Source: Acetobacter persici JCM 25330
GTDB taxonomy: Bacteria > Pseudomonadota > Alphaproteobacteria > Acetobacterales > Acetobacteraceae
Assembly (NCBI RefSeq): GCF_000613905.1
Contig: NZ_BAJW01000013.1
Span: 1-63,375, forward strand
DNA: 63,375 nucleotides
Direction: 5' to 3'
In this document: positions 50,690 to 59,262 of the stretch, in pieces
Numbering within the stretch: position 1 is the first letter of the stretch
How the letters are laid out: every line of letters starts with the position of its first letter
Notes under the pieces: generated by a model
The model's database searches: none
Told to the model about the DNA's origin: nothing
What the model saw: only the letters and a program-made list of their open reading frames with translations
Program-made: the position numbers and the translations under genes

Positions 50690-51061
50690 TCAGGTCTGAT
50701 CCGGCTCGACACCCAGTTCAAACTCGATTTTGACGTGTGGGTTGGAAAATTTTCTGACCCACATCAGCGTTACAGACGGCGAGATGGACGAAAAAACATG
50801 CCGCAACGTGGGGAAGCAGGACGGAAAATCCCGCGTGTCGGACACAAGATACGTCACCCGCGTCACGTCCTGCATGGAATAGCCATAATCAGCCAGCAAG
50901 CTAGCACCTGCTTCCAGAGCTGTGCGGCACTGCTCTGCAATCGTCTCGCCTTCCGGCCGGGGTGCACATAAGCCGGAAATTCTGATCCCGCCAGCGGTGC
51001 GGTCTACTCTGGCGTGCTGTCCAGACCGGTGGCCTGCACTGTTTTGAACGATATTGCCCAT
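50690..51061 (-). CDS. RidA-family (YjgF) protein
   Basis: 123 aa; the RidA fold runs from IRISGLCAPRPEGETIAEQCRTALE through ADYGYSMQDVTRVTYLVSD and PTLRHVFSSI to SNPHVKIEFELGVE. Canonical RidA deaminates reactive enamine/imine intermediates; the catalytic Arg of the RidA group is normally in xxxRxxVxVxxL near the C terminus. Here that region reads SNPHVKIEFELGV and I cannot see the Arg, so this may be one of the other YjgF subgroups. The ATG at 51061 fits the family length. It lies on the opposite strand between chvG and rapZ. Confidence 0.75.
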   Translation of the reverse strand: MGNIVQNSAGHRSGQHARVDRTAGGIRISGLCAPRPEGETIAEQCRTALEAGASLLADYGYSMQDVTRVTYLVSDTRDFPSCFPTLRHVFSSISPSVTLMWVRKFSNPHVKIEFELGVEPDQT

Positions 51062-51121
51062 GACCGCAAAGCATAGTGCCGTGCCCGCATGGACGGCAAA
51101 TTTCTCTTTCGTAACAAACAA

Positions 51122-51140
51122 ATAGCATCTGATCTGCTAT
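51122..51140. repeat. Inverted repeat between the RidA gene and rapZ
   Basis: ATAGCA and TGCTAT flank TCTGATC, a 6-bp inverted repeat in the divergent intergenic region. It may be an operator; no regulator is suggested. Confidence 0.3.
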
Positions 51141-51308
51141 AGTCCATCGCTTTTGCGCCATGCTGCCTGCGGGCATCCCTATATGGTTGTATGTTGCGAA
51201 ATGATGGCTGAGCAGAGCATAATGCATCTGCAAAAGTCGGGGAAAAGCTTTATATCTGACCCCTGACGAGTCCAGAGGCGTCACGACACTGAAGGGGAAA
51301 CAGCTGTA

Positions 51309-52292
51309 ATGCGCACGGTGGATGATACCCTTGTCCCACGCCGCATCCTGCTGGTCTCTGGCCTGTCCGGTGCCGGGAAGTCTTCCATACTGCGGATTCT
51401 GGAAGATCTGGACCACGAAGTTATTGATAATCCCCCGCTTGGCATGCTCGACGATATTGTGGCCAGAGCAGAGCGCCCGGTTGCCATCGGGGTCGATTCC
51501 CGCACTCGTGGGTTTGATGCCTCCGCCGTGCTGGAAGCCATTGCCCGCCTGCGCATGAACCCTCACCTGCGGGTGGAGCTGATTTACGCCACAGCGGAAG
51601 AAAGTGTTCTGCTGCGCCGCTACACGGCCACGCGCCGCCGCCACCCACTGGCGCTCCACGGCAGCATTAAAGAAGGGATTGAGGAAGAAACCGCCCTGAC
51701 CGCCCCGCTCCGTGCGGCAGCGGATCTGGTGATTGATACCTCCGACATGCCGCCGCCGGAGCTGCGCCAGTTTGTGGAAAGCCGCTTCAGCCCGTGGGAA
51801 GGCGCTGCGGGAGAAGGGCTGACTGTGGCCCTCATGTCCTTCGCCTATCCCGCCGGTCTGCCGCGTGAGGCCGATATTGTTCTGGATGCGCGCTTCCTGA
51901 GAAATCCGCATTATGACCCGGCTCTGGCTCCCAAAACTGGGCTGGATGCGGACGTTGCGGCCTATGTTGCGGAAGACCGGGATTATCTGCCGTTTCTGAA
52001 CCAGATTCATAGCCTGCTTCAGCTCGTCCTGCCGCGTTTTGTGCAGGAAGGCAAAAAATATGCTACCATTGCCATTGGGTGCTCAGGGGGCCGCCACCGG
52101 TCTGTCACACTGGTGGAAGCTCTGGCCAGACGCCTGTCCGCGCCGGACGGCATGGGCAGCTTTGAAGGATCGGGCCAGTGGCCCATCATGATCATGCACC
52201 GGGAACTTGCCCGGCTTGGTCTGGGGTCCTGGCAGTGGGCTCGCAGGCCCGCTGAACCTGCTTCAACAGAACCGGTCAATCCGGTTTCCTGA
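51309..52292 (+). CDS. rapZ: RNase adapter protein RapZ / YvcJ nucleotide-binding protein
   Basis: P-loop GTP/ATP-binding protein; in E. coli RapZ delivers GlmZ sRNA to RNase E and so sets cell-wall sugar synthesis. The Walker A is LVSGLSGAGKSSILR at residues 13-27 and DNPPLGML follows. The C terminus has IAIGCSGGRHRSVTLVEALA, the conserved RapZ/YvcJ end. 327 aa, intact. A GAAGGGGAAACAG ribosome site precedes the ATG. In many alphaproteobacteria hprK lies between chvG and rapZ; here it does not. The sRNA role in this lineage is unproven. Confidence 0.92.
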   Translation: MRTVDDTLVPRRILLVSGLSGAGKSSILRILEDLDHEVIDNPPLGMLDDIVARAERPVAIGVDSRTRGFDASAVLEAIARLRMNPHLRVELIYATAEESVLLRRYTATRRRHPLALHGSIKEGIEEETALTAPLRAAADLVIDTSDMPPPELRQFVESRFSPWEGAAGEGLTVALMSFAYPAGLPREADIVLDARFLRNPHYDPALAPKTGLDADVAAYVAEDRDYLPFLNQIHSLLQLVLPRFVQEGKKYATIAIGCSGGRHRSVTLVEALARRLSAPDGMGSFEGSGQWPIMIMHRELARLGLGSWQWARRPAEPASTEPVNPVS

Positions 52293-52477
52293 CCTGCCCC
52301 GGCGCATCCCGCGCCAGCCTTCGGGGCCGCGTCCCGCATCTGCCGGGCACGCCTCACAGAACCCATCCGCGCGTCATGCGTCTTTTCTGTCAGGAAACGC
52401 GCACGGCATTTTCACGCAACTAACCCTCTGCGGGCTGGCGGCGTTCATCATGTTGCAAGGATAATTTTTTTCTTTTC

Positions 52478-53788
52478 ATGTCTATTTCAGAAACAGCCCT
52501 GACACATGATCCTTTTGCCAGAACACTCCAGAACCATCTGACCCCAACGGTCACTTTTTTCCGGAGCTGGCTGAGCTGGCTGCCTGCGTCGCTTGTGTCC
52601 CTGCTGGTGCTGTTTCTTGTCGGGCTGGTGGCGGCTATCCTGAGCAGGCTGGTGACGGACCGCATCCTCATGCGCATCCCCGGTGCGCGGCGCGGCGCGT
52701 TTGTACGGTCTCTTACCAAGTCTCTCCGCCGCCCCGTCCGGCTGACAGTGGTCATTATGGCAATGGGACTAGCCCTGCCCGCCTGCGGCCTGCACGGGGA
52801 CCTGCTGGACAGTGTGACCCATCTGCTGCTGATGACGTTTGTCGCCGTAATGGGATACGGCACCATTGTGACGGTCCGGCTGATTTCAGACGCTTATTTA
52901 TCCCGCTTTTCAGAAACGGATCAGGATGATGATATTCTGGCCCGCAAACACGCCACACAGGTCCGCCTGTTGCGGCGCGCGGCTGAAATTCTGATCGGCA
53001 CGCTGACAGTCAGCGCGGAACTCATGACGTTTGAGCCGGTGCGGGAGTATGGGCTGAGTCTGTTTGCGTCAGCCGGCGCGGCCTCACTGATTGTCGGTCT
53101 GGCCGCCCGCCCCATTCTGGCCAACCTGTTTGCCGGTGTGCAGATTGCCATGACGCAGCCCATCCGCATGGGGGATCTGATTGCGTTTCAGGGTGACTGG
53201 ACATGGGTGGAGGAAATTACATCCACCTATGTCGTGCTGCGCTCATGGGACTGGCGGCGGCGCATTGTGCCCATTGCTTATTTTCTGGACACACCGTTTG
53301 AAAACTGGACCTACAATTCGGCGGAGCTGATTGGCGCGGTTTATCTGTATGTGGATTACCGCGCCCCCATGGACCGCCTGCGCAGCAAGCTGGAAGACAT
53401 TGTACGCGCCTGCCCGCAATGGACGGGTAAAGATTTCAGCGCACAGGTCGCGGACTGTAACGACCAGACGATGATGATCCGTGTGACCGCAAGCGCCCGC
53501 ACCGCCATCCGGAGCTGGGACCTGCGTTGTGAAATCCGGGAAAAAATCATCCAGTGGATGTGTGAGGACTGTCCGGAGGCGCTACCCCGCAACCGGTTTG
53601 CACTGGCTCCGGTAGGCAATGGGGAGCAGCAGCCCGCCATTCCGTTCACGTCCGCCACCAGCACGCCCGGCAGCCTGCCTTATGGTCCGTTTAGCGCACC
53701 TCCGGCATGGGCCTCCGCTGCCGCACCGGCGGGACGAGCCATGCCGGACATGCCCCCTCCGCCGCCTTCCGCGTTCAGGCCGCTATAA
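52478..53788 (+). CDS. Mechanosensitive ion channel (MscS family)
   Basis: Inner-membrane channel that releases solutes on hypo-osmotic shock. Helices at ~residues 30-60 (SLVSLLVLFLVGLVAAILS), 95-115 and 120-140 precede the pore helix ASAGAASLIVGLAARPILANLFAGVQIAM, which has the Gly/Ala packing of TM3. The beta domain has DLIAFQGDWTWVEEITSTYVVLRSW. A Pro/Ala-rich disordered tail follows (PPPPPSAF). 436 aa, intact; size and layout resemble the YnaI/YbdG class. Rule: ribosome site AAGGATAA before the ATG. Convergent with the sulfate-binding gene. Confidence 0.88.
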   Translation: MSISETALTHDPFARTLQNHLTPTVTFFRSWLSWLPASLVSLLVLFLVGLVAAILSRLVTDRILMRIPGARRGAFVRSLTKSLRRPVRLTVVIMAMGLALPACGLHGDLLDSVTHLLLMTFVAVMGYGTIVTVRLISDAYLSRFSETDQDDDILARKHATQVRLLRRAAEILIGTLTVSAELMTFEPVREYGLSLFASAGAASLIVGLAARPILANLFAGVQIAMTQPIRMGDLIAFQGDWTWVEEITSTYVVLRSWDWRRRIVPIAYFLDTPFENWTYNSAELIGAVYLYVDYRAPMDRLRSKLEDIVRACPQWTGKDFSAQVADCNDQTMMIRVTASARTAIRSWDLRCEIREKIIQWMCEDCPEALPRNRFALAPVGNGEQQPAIPFTSATSTPGSLPYGPFSAPPAWASAAAPAGRAMPDMPPPPPSAFRPL

Positions 53789-53799
53789 GCGGGCCGCTC

Positions 53800-54840
53800 T
53801 CAGCCCTGATAAATCTGGTCGAACACACCGCCTTCACTAAAGTGCTTTTTCTGGACGGCCGCCCAGCCACCCAGACTGGCGATATCGAACGTGTCCACCT
53901 TTGGAAACTGCGCCGCACTGGCCGCAGCCACCGCCGGGTCAACCGGCCGGAAGTAATGTTTCGCGCCGATCTTCTGCCCCTCGGGTGAGAACAGGAAGTC
54001 CACATAGGCCTGCGCCTGTGCCTGCGTGCCATGTTTGGCAACATTGCTGTCCACCACGGCCACGGGCGGTTCCGCCAGAATGGTCAGCTTCGGCACAACA
54101 AGATCAAACCGGTCCGGCCCGATATCTTCTGCCGCCAGCAGGGCTTCATCCTCCCATGCCAGCAGCACGTCTCCCAGACCCCGCTGCACAAAGCTGTTTG
54201 TTGCCCCACGTGCACCGGTATCCAGAACCGGAACATGGCTGAACAGGGCTTTCAGATAAGCGCGCGCCGTATCCTCAGACCCGCCGGGCTGCCGCAGCGC
54301 CCAGCCCCAGGCGGCCAGATAGTTCCACCGCGCCCCACCAGACGTCTTGGGGTTGGGGGTGACGACTTTGACATCATCACGCACCAGATCACTCCAGTCC
54401 TGTATCTTTTTAGGATTCCCCTTGCGCACAAGGAAAACAATCGTGCTGGTATAGGGTGTGGAATTATGCGGCAGACGCTTCTGCCAGTCCGCTGCCAGCA
54501 GGCCATGCTGCGCGAGAATATCCACGTCATACGCAAGCCCCAGACTCACGATATCCGCCGGAGCGCCTTCCAGCACGGACCGCGCCTGCGCGCCTGACCC
54601 CCCGTTGGACGTTCTGACAAACACAGACTCGCCCGGATGGGCTTTGGCCCAGACCGCGGCAAACGCGCGGTTAATTTCCGCATAGAGTTCCCGCGTCGGG
54701 TCATAGGACACATTGAGCAACTGGGCCGTGGCGGCGGAAGAGGCTGAACCAAGCAGGCCTCCGCCCGCTACAAGCCCACCGGCCAGAGAGGCGGCCCCCA
54801 GAAAGGTGCGCCGGGACAGAAGGGGGGATTTATAGGTCAT
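53800..54840 (-). CDS. Sulfate ABC transporter substrate-binding protein
   Basis: Periplasmic sulfate (or thiosulfate) receptor of the Sbp/CysP family. The signal peptide has a twin-arginine motif (SRRTFLGAASLAGG). NVSYDPTRELYAEINRAF begins the mature domain; GGSGAQARSVLEGAPADIVSLGLAYD is the ligand pocket. NPKTSGGARWNYLAAWGWAL and GLGDVLLAWEDEALL are diagnostic. 346 aa, intact. The permease and ATPase genes cysTWA are not next to it, which is unusual, so it may be an orphan receptor feeding a transporter elsewhere. Confidence 0.9.
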   Translation of the reverse strand: MTYKSPLLSRRTFLGAASLAGGLVAGGGLLGSASSAATAQLLNVSYDPTRELYAEINRAFAAVWAKAHPGESVFVRTSNGGSGAQARSVLEGAPADIVSLGLAYDVDILAQHGLLAADWQKRLPHNSTPYTSTIVFLVRKGNPKKIQDWSDLVRDDVKVVTPNPKTSGGARWNYLAAWGWALRQPGGSEDTARAYLKALFSHVPVLDTGARGATNSFVQRGLGDVLLAWEDEALLAAEDIGPDRFDLVVPKLTILAEPPVAVVDSNVAKHGTQAQAQAYVDFLFSPEGQKIGAKHYFRPVDPAVAAASAAQFPKVDTFDIASLGGWAAVQKKHFSEGGVFDQIYQG

Positions 54841-55223
54841 GCCAACTCTCCATTATGCCTGATACCGTGCCCTTACCTCAGCGGAGGTTCGTGGCAGTGT
54901 ATCCTCATATCCTTAATTCACGATATCATGCGCGCTAATTTTCAGGACTTCAATATACATTTTATTTCGTTTTTTATTCTTCACGGTTTTGCGTCCGTTA
55001 TCTGTGCGCGCTCTCCGCGGAAAACCCGTTTTTCCCTTTATTTTTTTAATAGGTGATCTGTCCAGCTCTGCCGCTTTCAGGTCAGGAAATTTAATACGAT
55101 ATTTTATCGTTTCCTATATTGCGATTTTTATCGTGTTATGTTTAATTTACAAAATACGAATTAATTTCGTGCTTAAAAAAATCTCTCACTCCCGGCTTTT
55201 CCCGCTTTTTTCTGGACAGTCTC
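54841..55223. other. AT-rich intergenic region between the sulfate-binding gene and the porin
   Basis: About 380 bases with strong AT bias, including long T/A runs (TTTTATTTCGTTTTTTATTC). It presumably carries the divergent promoters of both genes. A frame from 54989 overlaps the porin start in another frame but shows no protein family; I reject it as a gene. Confidence 0.5.
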
Positions 55224-56966
55224 ATGGGTCACCTCAGCTCTCGCGCCACGTTCACCCGCATCCCGGGCCTGAACCGCACCCTCTTACTGGCTTCCGCTCT
55301 GGTGTCCTCCGCCCTGCCGCTGTCCTGTGCCAGAGCAGAACAGGGGATGGCGTCTCCCGCCGCGCCACGCTCGTCCTCTGTTTATCTGCCGACTGACCAT
55401 GAACATATTCTGGTCAAGCCTGCAGCCACGCAGCCACCGCCCCCGTTGCCGCCTGTGGTTCTGTACCCTCATGCAACGCCTGTGGGGCAGCCCGTGCGGA
55501 CAACCGGCGTGCAGGGCCGCGTATCCGGCCACCAGTATGACTGGGGTGTCTTCAACCGTGGGAACGGGGAAGCCGCCGGTTTTGGTCCGGTTGGAGACTA
55601 TGGTGTCGCCCCATGGGCGGAAGACTGGAGCCGCCTGCGTGACAAATCCAAACGGAAAGACCCGTTTGATCTGATTAAATATATTGCCCTGAATGAAAGT
55701 GGCTCAATCTGGCTCAGCTTTTCAGGAGAAACCCGCCTGAGAAACTGGTTTGAAACCCGCCCCAATCTGGGCACGCAGCATAATAACGATTCCGGACGTT
55801 TTGGCGTGCGCAACCTGTATGGCGCGGATCTGCATCTGGGGTCTCACGTCCGTCTGTTCGGGCAACTGGTCAATGCGGATGCCGGGGGCTGGAACGGCTA
55901 CGGCTATGGCAGCACCTACCGCAAACGCCTTGATGCCCAGCAGGCGTTTATCGAGACAAAATGGTCCATGCTCGGGGCTAAAAGCGGCTTCATGTTCGGG
56001 CGGCAGCAGTTTCTGGATGCCCCCTCCTACATGCTCTACAACCGGGAAACCCCGAACGTACCGCTCTCATGGAACGGGTTCCGCGCCTATATGGTCTGGC
56101 CACGCATCCGCATTGATGGCTGGGATTTTGTCCAGACCAATGACAGCCAGAACAAAATGTTTCATGACACGGAAAACTATAATACCCGCCTCTATGGTTT
56201 CAACATGACATGGGCGCCGCCTGACGGGCGCTTTATGGGCGACAGATATAACTCCTTTCTGGATGTTTTTTATGTGGGCTACAAACTCTCCGGGTCCTCC
56301 GGGGCGATTGCCACCGCCAAAGGCAACCAGAACGGCTCCAATACCCGCAACAATTTTGGCGTGCGCTGGCATGGCATTGCCGGTCCGTTTGAATTTTCTC
56401 TTGGCGGCATCTGGCAGGGCGGTGTTTTCAAATACGCCAAAACCAACCAGTCCCGTAACGTGAACGCCTATGCGCTCAACACGCTGGTCGGGTACCGTAT
56501 CCCGCATGACCGCTTTCACACGTTCGCGGGGTTGCAGACAGATGTATATTCCGGCGGCAATGCCCGCAAAACATCCGGGGCTATTGGCACCTATATCTCG
56601 CCCTTCAACCCCCAGACCAACTATCTGGACACCACGACGTATATGACGGGGTCAAACCTGATCAGCGTCGCGCCGCTGGTGCGGGCGACGTTCTTCAAAT
56701 CCCTCAGCTTTCAGGTCAAATACCCGCTGTTCTGGCGTTACAGCCCGAATGACCCGGTTTACAAATCTTCCGGCTCCTACAGCTTTCCCTACCAGTTCAA
56801 AGGCAAATTTGTGGGAATGGCCCCGCAGGCCTCGCTCGCCTGGCAGATCAACCAGCATCTGTCCTGGACGCAATATGTCTCCCGCTTCATGACCTCCAGC
56901 GCCCTTAACCGGGCCGGGGGGTCAAGCGGCACCTATTATCAGTCCAACTTCGTTTTTCGTTTTTAA
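55224..56966 (+). CDS. Alginate-export/AlgE-like outer-membrane porin
   Basis: 580 aa, intact. A signal peptide (NRTLLLASALVSSALPLSCARA) and a Pro-rich stretch (residues ~65-80) precede the barrel. The barrel has many aromatic-alternating strands: GSIWLSFSGETRLRNWFETRP, GFMFGRQQFLDAPSYMLYNRET, LSWNGFRAYMVWPRIRIDGWDF and an outer-membrane C-terminal Phe (QSNFVFRF). This layout is that of alginate export family porins; the real substrate in acetic acid bacteria is unknown and could be a sugar or polysaccharide. Convergent with yqgE, only 6 bases apart. Confidence 0.82.
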   Translation: MGHLSSRATFTRIPGLNRTLLLASALVSSALPLSCARAEQGMASPAAPRSSSVYLPTDHEHILVKPAATQPPPPLPPVVLYPHATPVGQPVRTTGVQGRVSGHQYDWGVFNRGNGEAAGFGPVGDYGVAPWAEDWSRLRDKSKRKDPFDLIKYIALNESGSIWLSFSGETRLRNWFETRPNLGTQHNNDSGRFGVRNLYGADLHLGSHVRLFGQLVNADAGGWNGYGYGSTYRKRLDAQQAFIETKWSMLGAKSGFMFGRQQFLDAPSYMLYNRETPNVPLSWNGFRAYMVWPRIRIDGWDFVQTNDSQNKMFHDTENYNTRLYGFNMTWAPPDGRFMGDRYNSFLDVFYVGYKLSGSSGAIATAKGNQNGSNTRNNFGVRWHGIAGPFEFSLGGIWQGGVFKYAKTNQSRNVNAYALNTLVGYRIPHDRFHTFAGLQTDVYSGGNARKTSGAIGTYISPFNPQTNYLDTTTYMTGSNLISVAPLVRATFFKSLSFQVKYPLFWRYSPNDPVYKSSGSYSFPYQFKGKFVGMAPQASLAWQINQHLSWTQYVSRFMTSSALNRAGGSSGTYYQSNFVFRF

Positions 56967-56972
56967 GCCGCG

Positions 56973-57578
56973 TCAGGCGTGGCCGGCGCGCCCGGTCAGC
57001 CTGATGGGGTCAATATTGATTGAGGCCAGAGCCTGCCGCCATTTGGCCGCGTGATCATGCCCAAACACAATCTCACGGCTGGCTGGGGCCAGCAGCCAGG
57101 CATCATGCTGGAAAATTTCTTCTTCCAGTTGCCCGGCCTCCCAGCTTGCATGGCCCATGGCCAGCAGGGCATCCTGCGGGCCACCGCCTCCGGCAATCTC
57201 CTTCAGCACATCCATACTGGCTGTGAGCGTGGCCGATCCTGTGACCGGCATACTGCCCTCGCCCCGCCAGTCGGAAGAATGTAGCACAAAGCCGCGCCCC
57301 TCCTCCAGCGGGCCGCCCGCACACAGGCCAAGCCGCCGCAAAGGGGGGGACGGCGGAATTTCCAGTTGCTCCAGCAGGTCTTCAAATCCCGGTTTGGGCA
57401 GACGGCGGTTGATAACCAGCCCCATCGCCCCCTCACCCGAGGCATGCGCGCAAAGATATATGACACTTCTGTCAAAAGGCGTTACGCTGAGGGCTGGCGT
57501 TGCCACCAGAAGCAGGCCGGTTAACGTCCCGCCGGGGCGGACAGAGCGTTCGAGTAGGGAAACATGCGGAAAAGCCAT
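56973..57578 (-). CDS. YqgE/AlgH family protein
   Basis: 201 aa DUF179 protein. GLLLVATPALSVTPFDRSVIYLCAHASGEGAMGLVINRR is the hallmark N-terminal region, followed by LGLCAGGPLEEGRGFVLHSSDW. The C-terminal part has ALLAMGHASWEAGQLEEEIFQHDAWLLAPA, also conserved. The family is widespread but its activity is undefined; AlgH was linked to alginate regulation in Pseudomonas. Intact. The Met at 57578 (MAFPH) was chosen over an upstream frame. It shares an 88-base divergent region with ppk2. Confidence 0.9.
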   Translation of the reverse strand: MAFPHVSLLERSVRPGGTLTGLLLVATPALSVTPFDRSVIYLCAHASGEGAMGLVINRRLPKPGFEDLLEQLEIPPSPPLRRLGLCAGGPLEEGRGFVLHSSDWRGEGSMPVTGSATLTASMDVLKEIAGGGGPQDALLAMGHASWEAGQLEEEIFQHDAWLLAPASREIVFGHDHAAKWRQALASINIDPIRLTGRAGHA

Positions 57579-57627
57579 AGGCTCGATATGTGGTCCCCGC
57601 GTTTTTTTAGCAACCTCTGCCTTCACA

Positions 57628-57643
57628 CCTGCCGTACGGCAGG
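57628..57643. promoter_or_regulatory. Perfect 16-bp palindrome between yqgE and ppk2
   Basis: CCTGCCGTACGGCAGG reads the same on both strands. It lies 23 bases before the ppk2 start and 50 bases before the yqgE start, a place where a dimeric repressor could act on both. Confidence 0.55.
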
Positions 57644-57666
57644 AAAGAGAATGAAGAAGCAAAACG

Positions 57667-58563
57667 ATGAATAAACTCGCCAAATTCCTGCGCGCTCTGG
57701 ACAGCTACCACGTTACCGACGGGGACAAGTTCGACCTCAGCGCATGCAACCCGGATGATGATGGTGATCTGGGCCTGACCAAGGAAGATGGTGCAAAGCT
57801 GCTGAAAGACGTGAAGGAACAGTTACAGGACTTGCAGGACCTGCTTTACGCCAACCAGACAAGTTCCGTGCTCATTATCCTGCAGGGGATGGACGCCGCT
57901 GGTAAGGATGGCACCATTAAACACGTCATGTCCGGGGTCAATCCGCAGGGCGTTTCCGTCACCTCCTTCAAACAGCCCGGCCCGGCGGAACTCCAGCACG
58001 GGTTTTTATGGCGTATTCATGCCGCCGCCCCGCAGGTCGGGCGCATCGCCATTTTCAACCGCAGCCATTATGAGGATGTGCTTGTCACCCGCGTCCATCC
58101 TGAAATTCTGGAACGGGAGCATCTTCCCGGTCCGGTCAACACACCCGAATTCTGGAAAGGCCGTTACAGCGATATCCGCCATCTGGAACATTATCTGAAC
58201 CGGCAGGGGACGATTGTGCTGAAATTCTTCCTGCATATTTCCAGAGAAGAACAGCGCGAGCGCCTGCTGGAGCGGCTGAATGTTCCTGAAAAACGCTGGA
58301 AATTCTCCCCGGCCGATATCCATGAACGTGAATACTGGGACGACTATACAAAGGCTTATCAGGACGCCATTGCCGAGACCGCGCGCCCGCATGCCCCGTG
58401 GATTGTGGTGCCTGCCAACCATAAATGGTATGCCCGGCTTGTGGTGATTGGAGCGATTATCCGCGCTCTGAAGGCACTGGGCCAGACAGAGCCCAAGCCT
58501 GCGCCGGAAGTCACCCAGTCCCTTGATGATTATCGCGCCCGCCTGATGGCGGAAAAGAAATAA
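57667..58563 (+). CDS. Polyphosphate kinase 2 family (class III-like)
   Basis: Uses polyphosphate to phosphorylate nucleotides. Walker A is LQGMDAAGKDGTIKHV near residue 75. FNRSHYEDVLVTRVHPE is the Walker B/DRH-type region, and the lid has KFFLHISREEQRERLLERL and PEKRWKFSPADI. APWIVVPANHKWYARL is the conserved C-terminal motif. 298 aa, intact. The sequence resembles class III PPK2 (as in Meiothermus), which can phosphorylate both AMP and ADP; the class is inference. The DUF3465 gene starts 14 bases later. Confidence 0.9.
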   Translation: MNKLAKFLRALDSYHVTDGDKFDLSACNPDDDGDLGLTKEDGAKLLKDVKEQLQDLQDLLYANQTSSVLIILQGMDAAGKDGTIKHVMSGVNPQGVSVTSFKQPGPAELQHGFLWRIHAAAPQVGRIAIFNRSHYEDVLVTRVHPEILEREHLPGPVNTPEFWKGRYSDIRHLEHYLNRQGTIVLKFFLHISREEQRERLLERLNVPEKRWKFSPADIHEREYWDDYTKAYQDAIAETARPHAPWIVVPANHKWYARLVVIGAIIRALKALGQTEPKPAPEVTQSLDDYRARLMAEKK

Positions 58564-58577
58564 AAGGTCTGTCCCTG

Positions 58578-59074
58578 ATGATGGCATATTCCCGCCTGCT
58601 CCCCGCCGCGCTGCTGCTTGCAGGACTGAGCGGCCTGACACACTCGGCGCAGGCCCGTGGCTGGCATGATGAGAGGACTGACGTCCCCCAGACAGTGTCG
58701 GCCACCTGTGATAATCAGGATTTTCTGTCCAAACAGCTCGCATATGAAAATGGCGGGGCAAAAGCGGATACACCTGTGCATCTCTGCGGCAAAGTCATTG
58801 CCGTCAGCCCGAACGCCAAACGCACACGCAGCGCTGGCACGGGTATTTTTACGTTGCGGTAAGCCCCTCTGTCTCGATCCGCATTGTCTCCGGTCTGGAT
58901 GAAATGCACGCCCCGGCCTGGCCGTGGGTCGCCAAGGGGGATCAGGTCGATGTGGTTGGGCGCTATTATTACGATTCCATCCGGCGTCAGGGAGTGGACT
59001 GGACCCACCACGGCACTGGCCGCTCCTGGCATGTACCGGGCTACGTAACGGTAAATGGCACAAAGTACGATTAA
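58578..59074 (+). CDS. DUF3465 exported protein, frameshifted
   Basis: Small secreted protein. A signal peptide (AALLLAGLSGLTHSAQA) is followed by a first half with two cysteines (SATCDNQDFLS, VHLCGKVIAVSPN). After one T is missing in the T5 run near 58850, the frame continues as YVAVSPSVSIRIVSGLDE to QVDVVGRYYYDSIRRQGVDW and THHGTGRSWHVPGYV, the DUF3465 ending. Corrected length 165 aa. Function unknown. It is probably in an operon with ppk2. Confidence 0.8.
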
Positions 59075-59165
59075 CTCTTTTAAAAAAGCCCTGCCCGCAT
59101 CAGGCGGTCTTTCTCACAAAAGCGGGCAGACTGTTCCATGCCTGCAAACTTTTAAACCCAAAACA

Positions 59166-59197
59166 AACGGCCAGTCTGGATAACCAGACTGGCCGTT
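59166..59197 (-). terminator. Strong hairpin between DUF3465 and clpA
   Basis: AACGGCCAGTCTGG (59166-59179), loop ATAA, CCAGACTGGCCGTT (59184-59197): a perfect 14-bp stem. The minus strand then reads TTTGTTTTGGG, so it serves clpA; no T-run exists on the plus side. Confidence 0.8.
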
Positions 59198-59262
59198 CTG
59201 CTATGTCCCTGTTGACCAGTCCTGCCCGCTGCGTGACGGATCAGGAGCGAGGAAAACGCCGG

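Noticed and set aside
54989..55396. Plus-strand frame overlapping the porin start
   Set aside because: It runs from the AT-rich intergenic region into another frame of the porin; no family motif, and the porin frame is clearly real.
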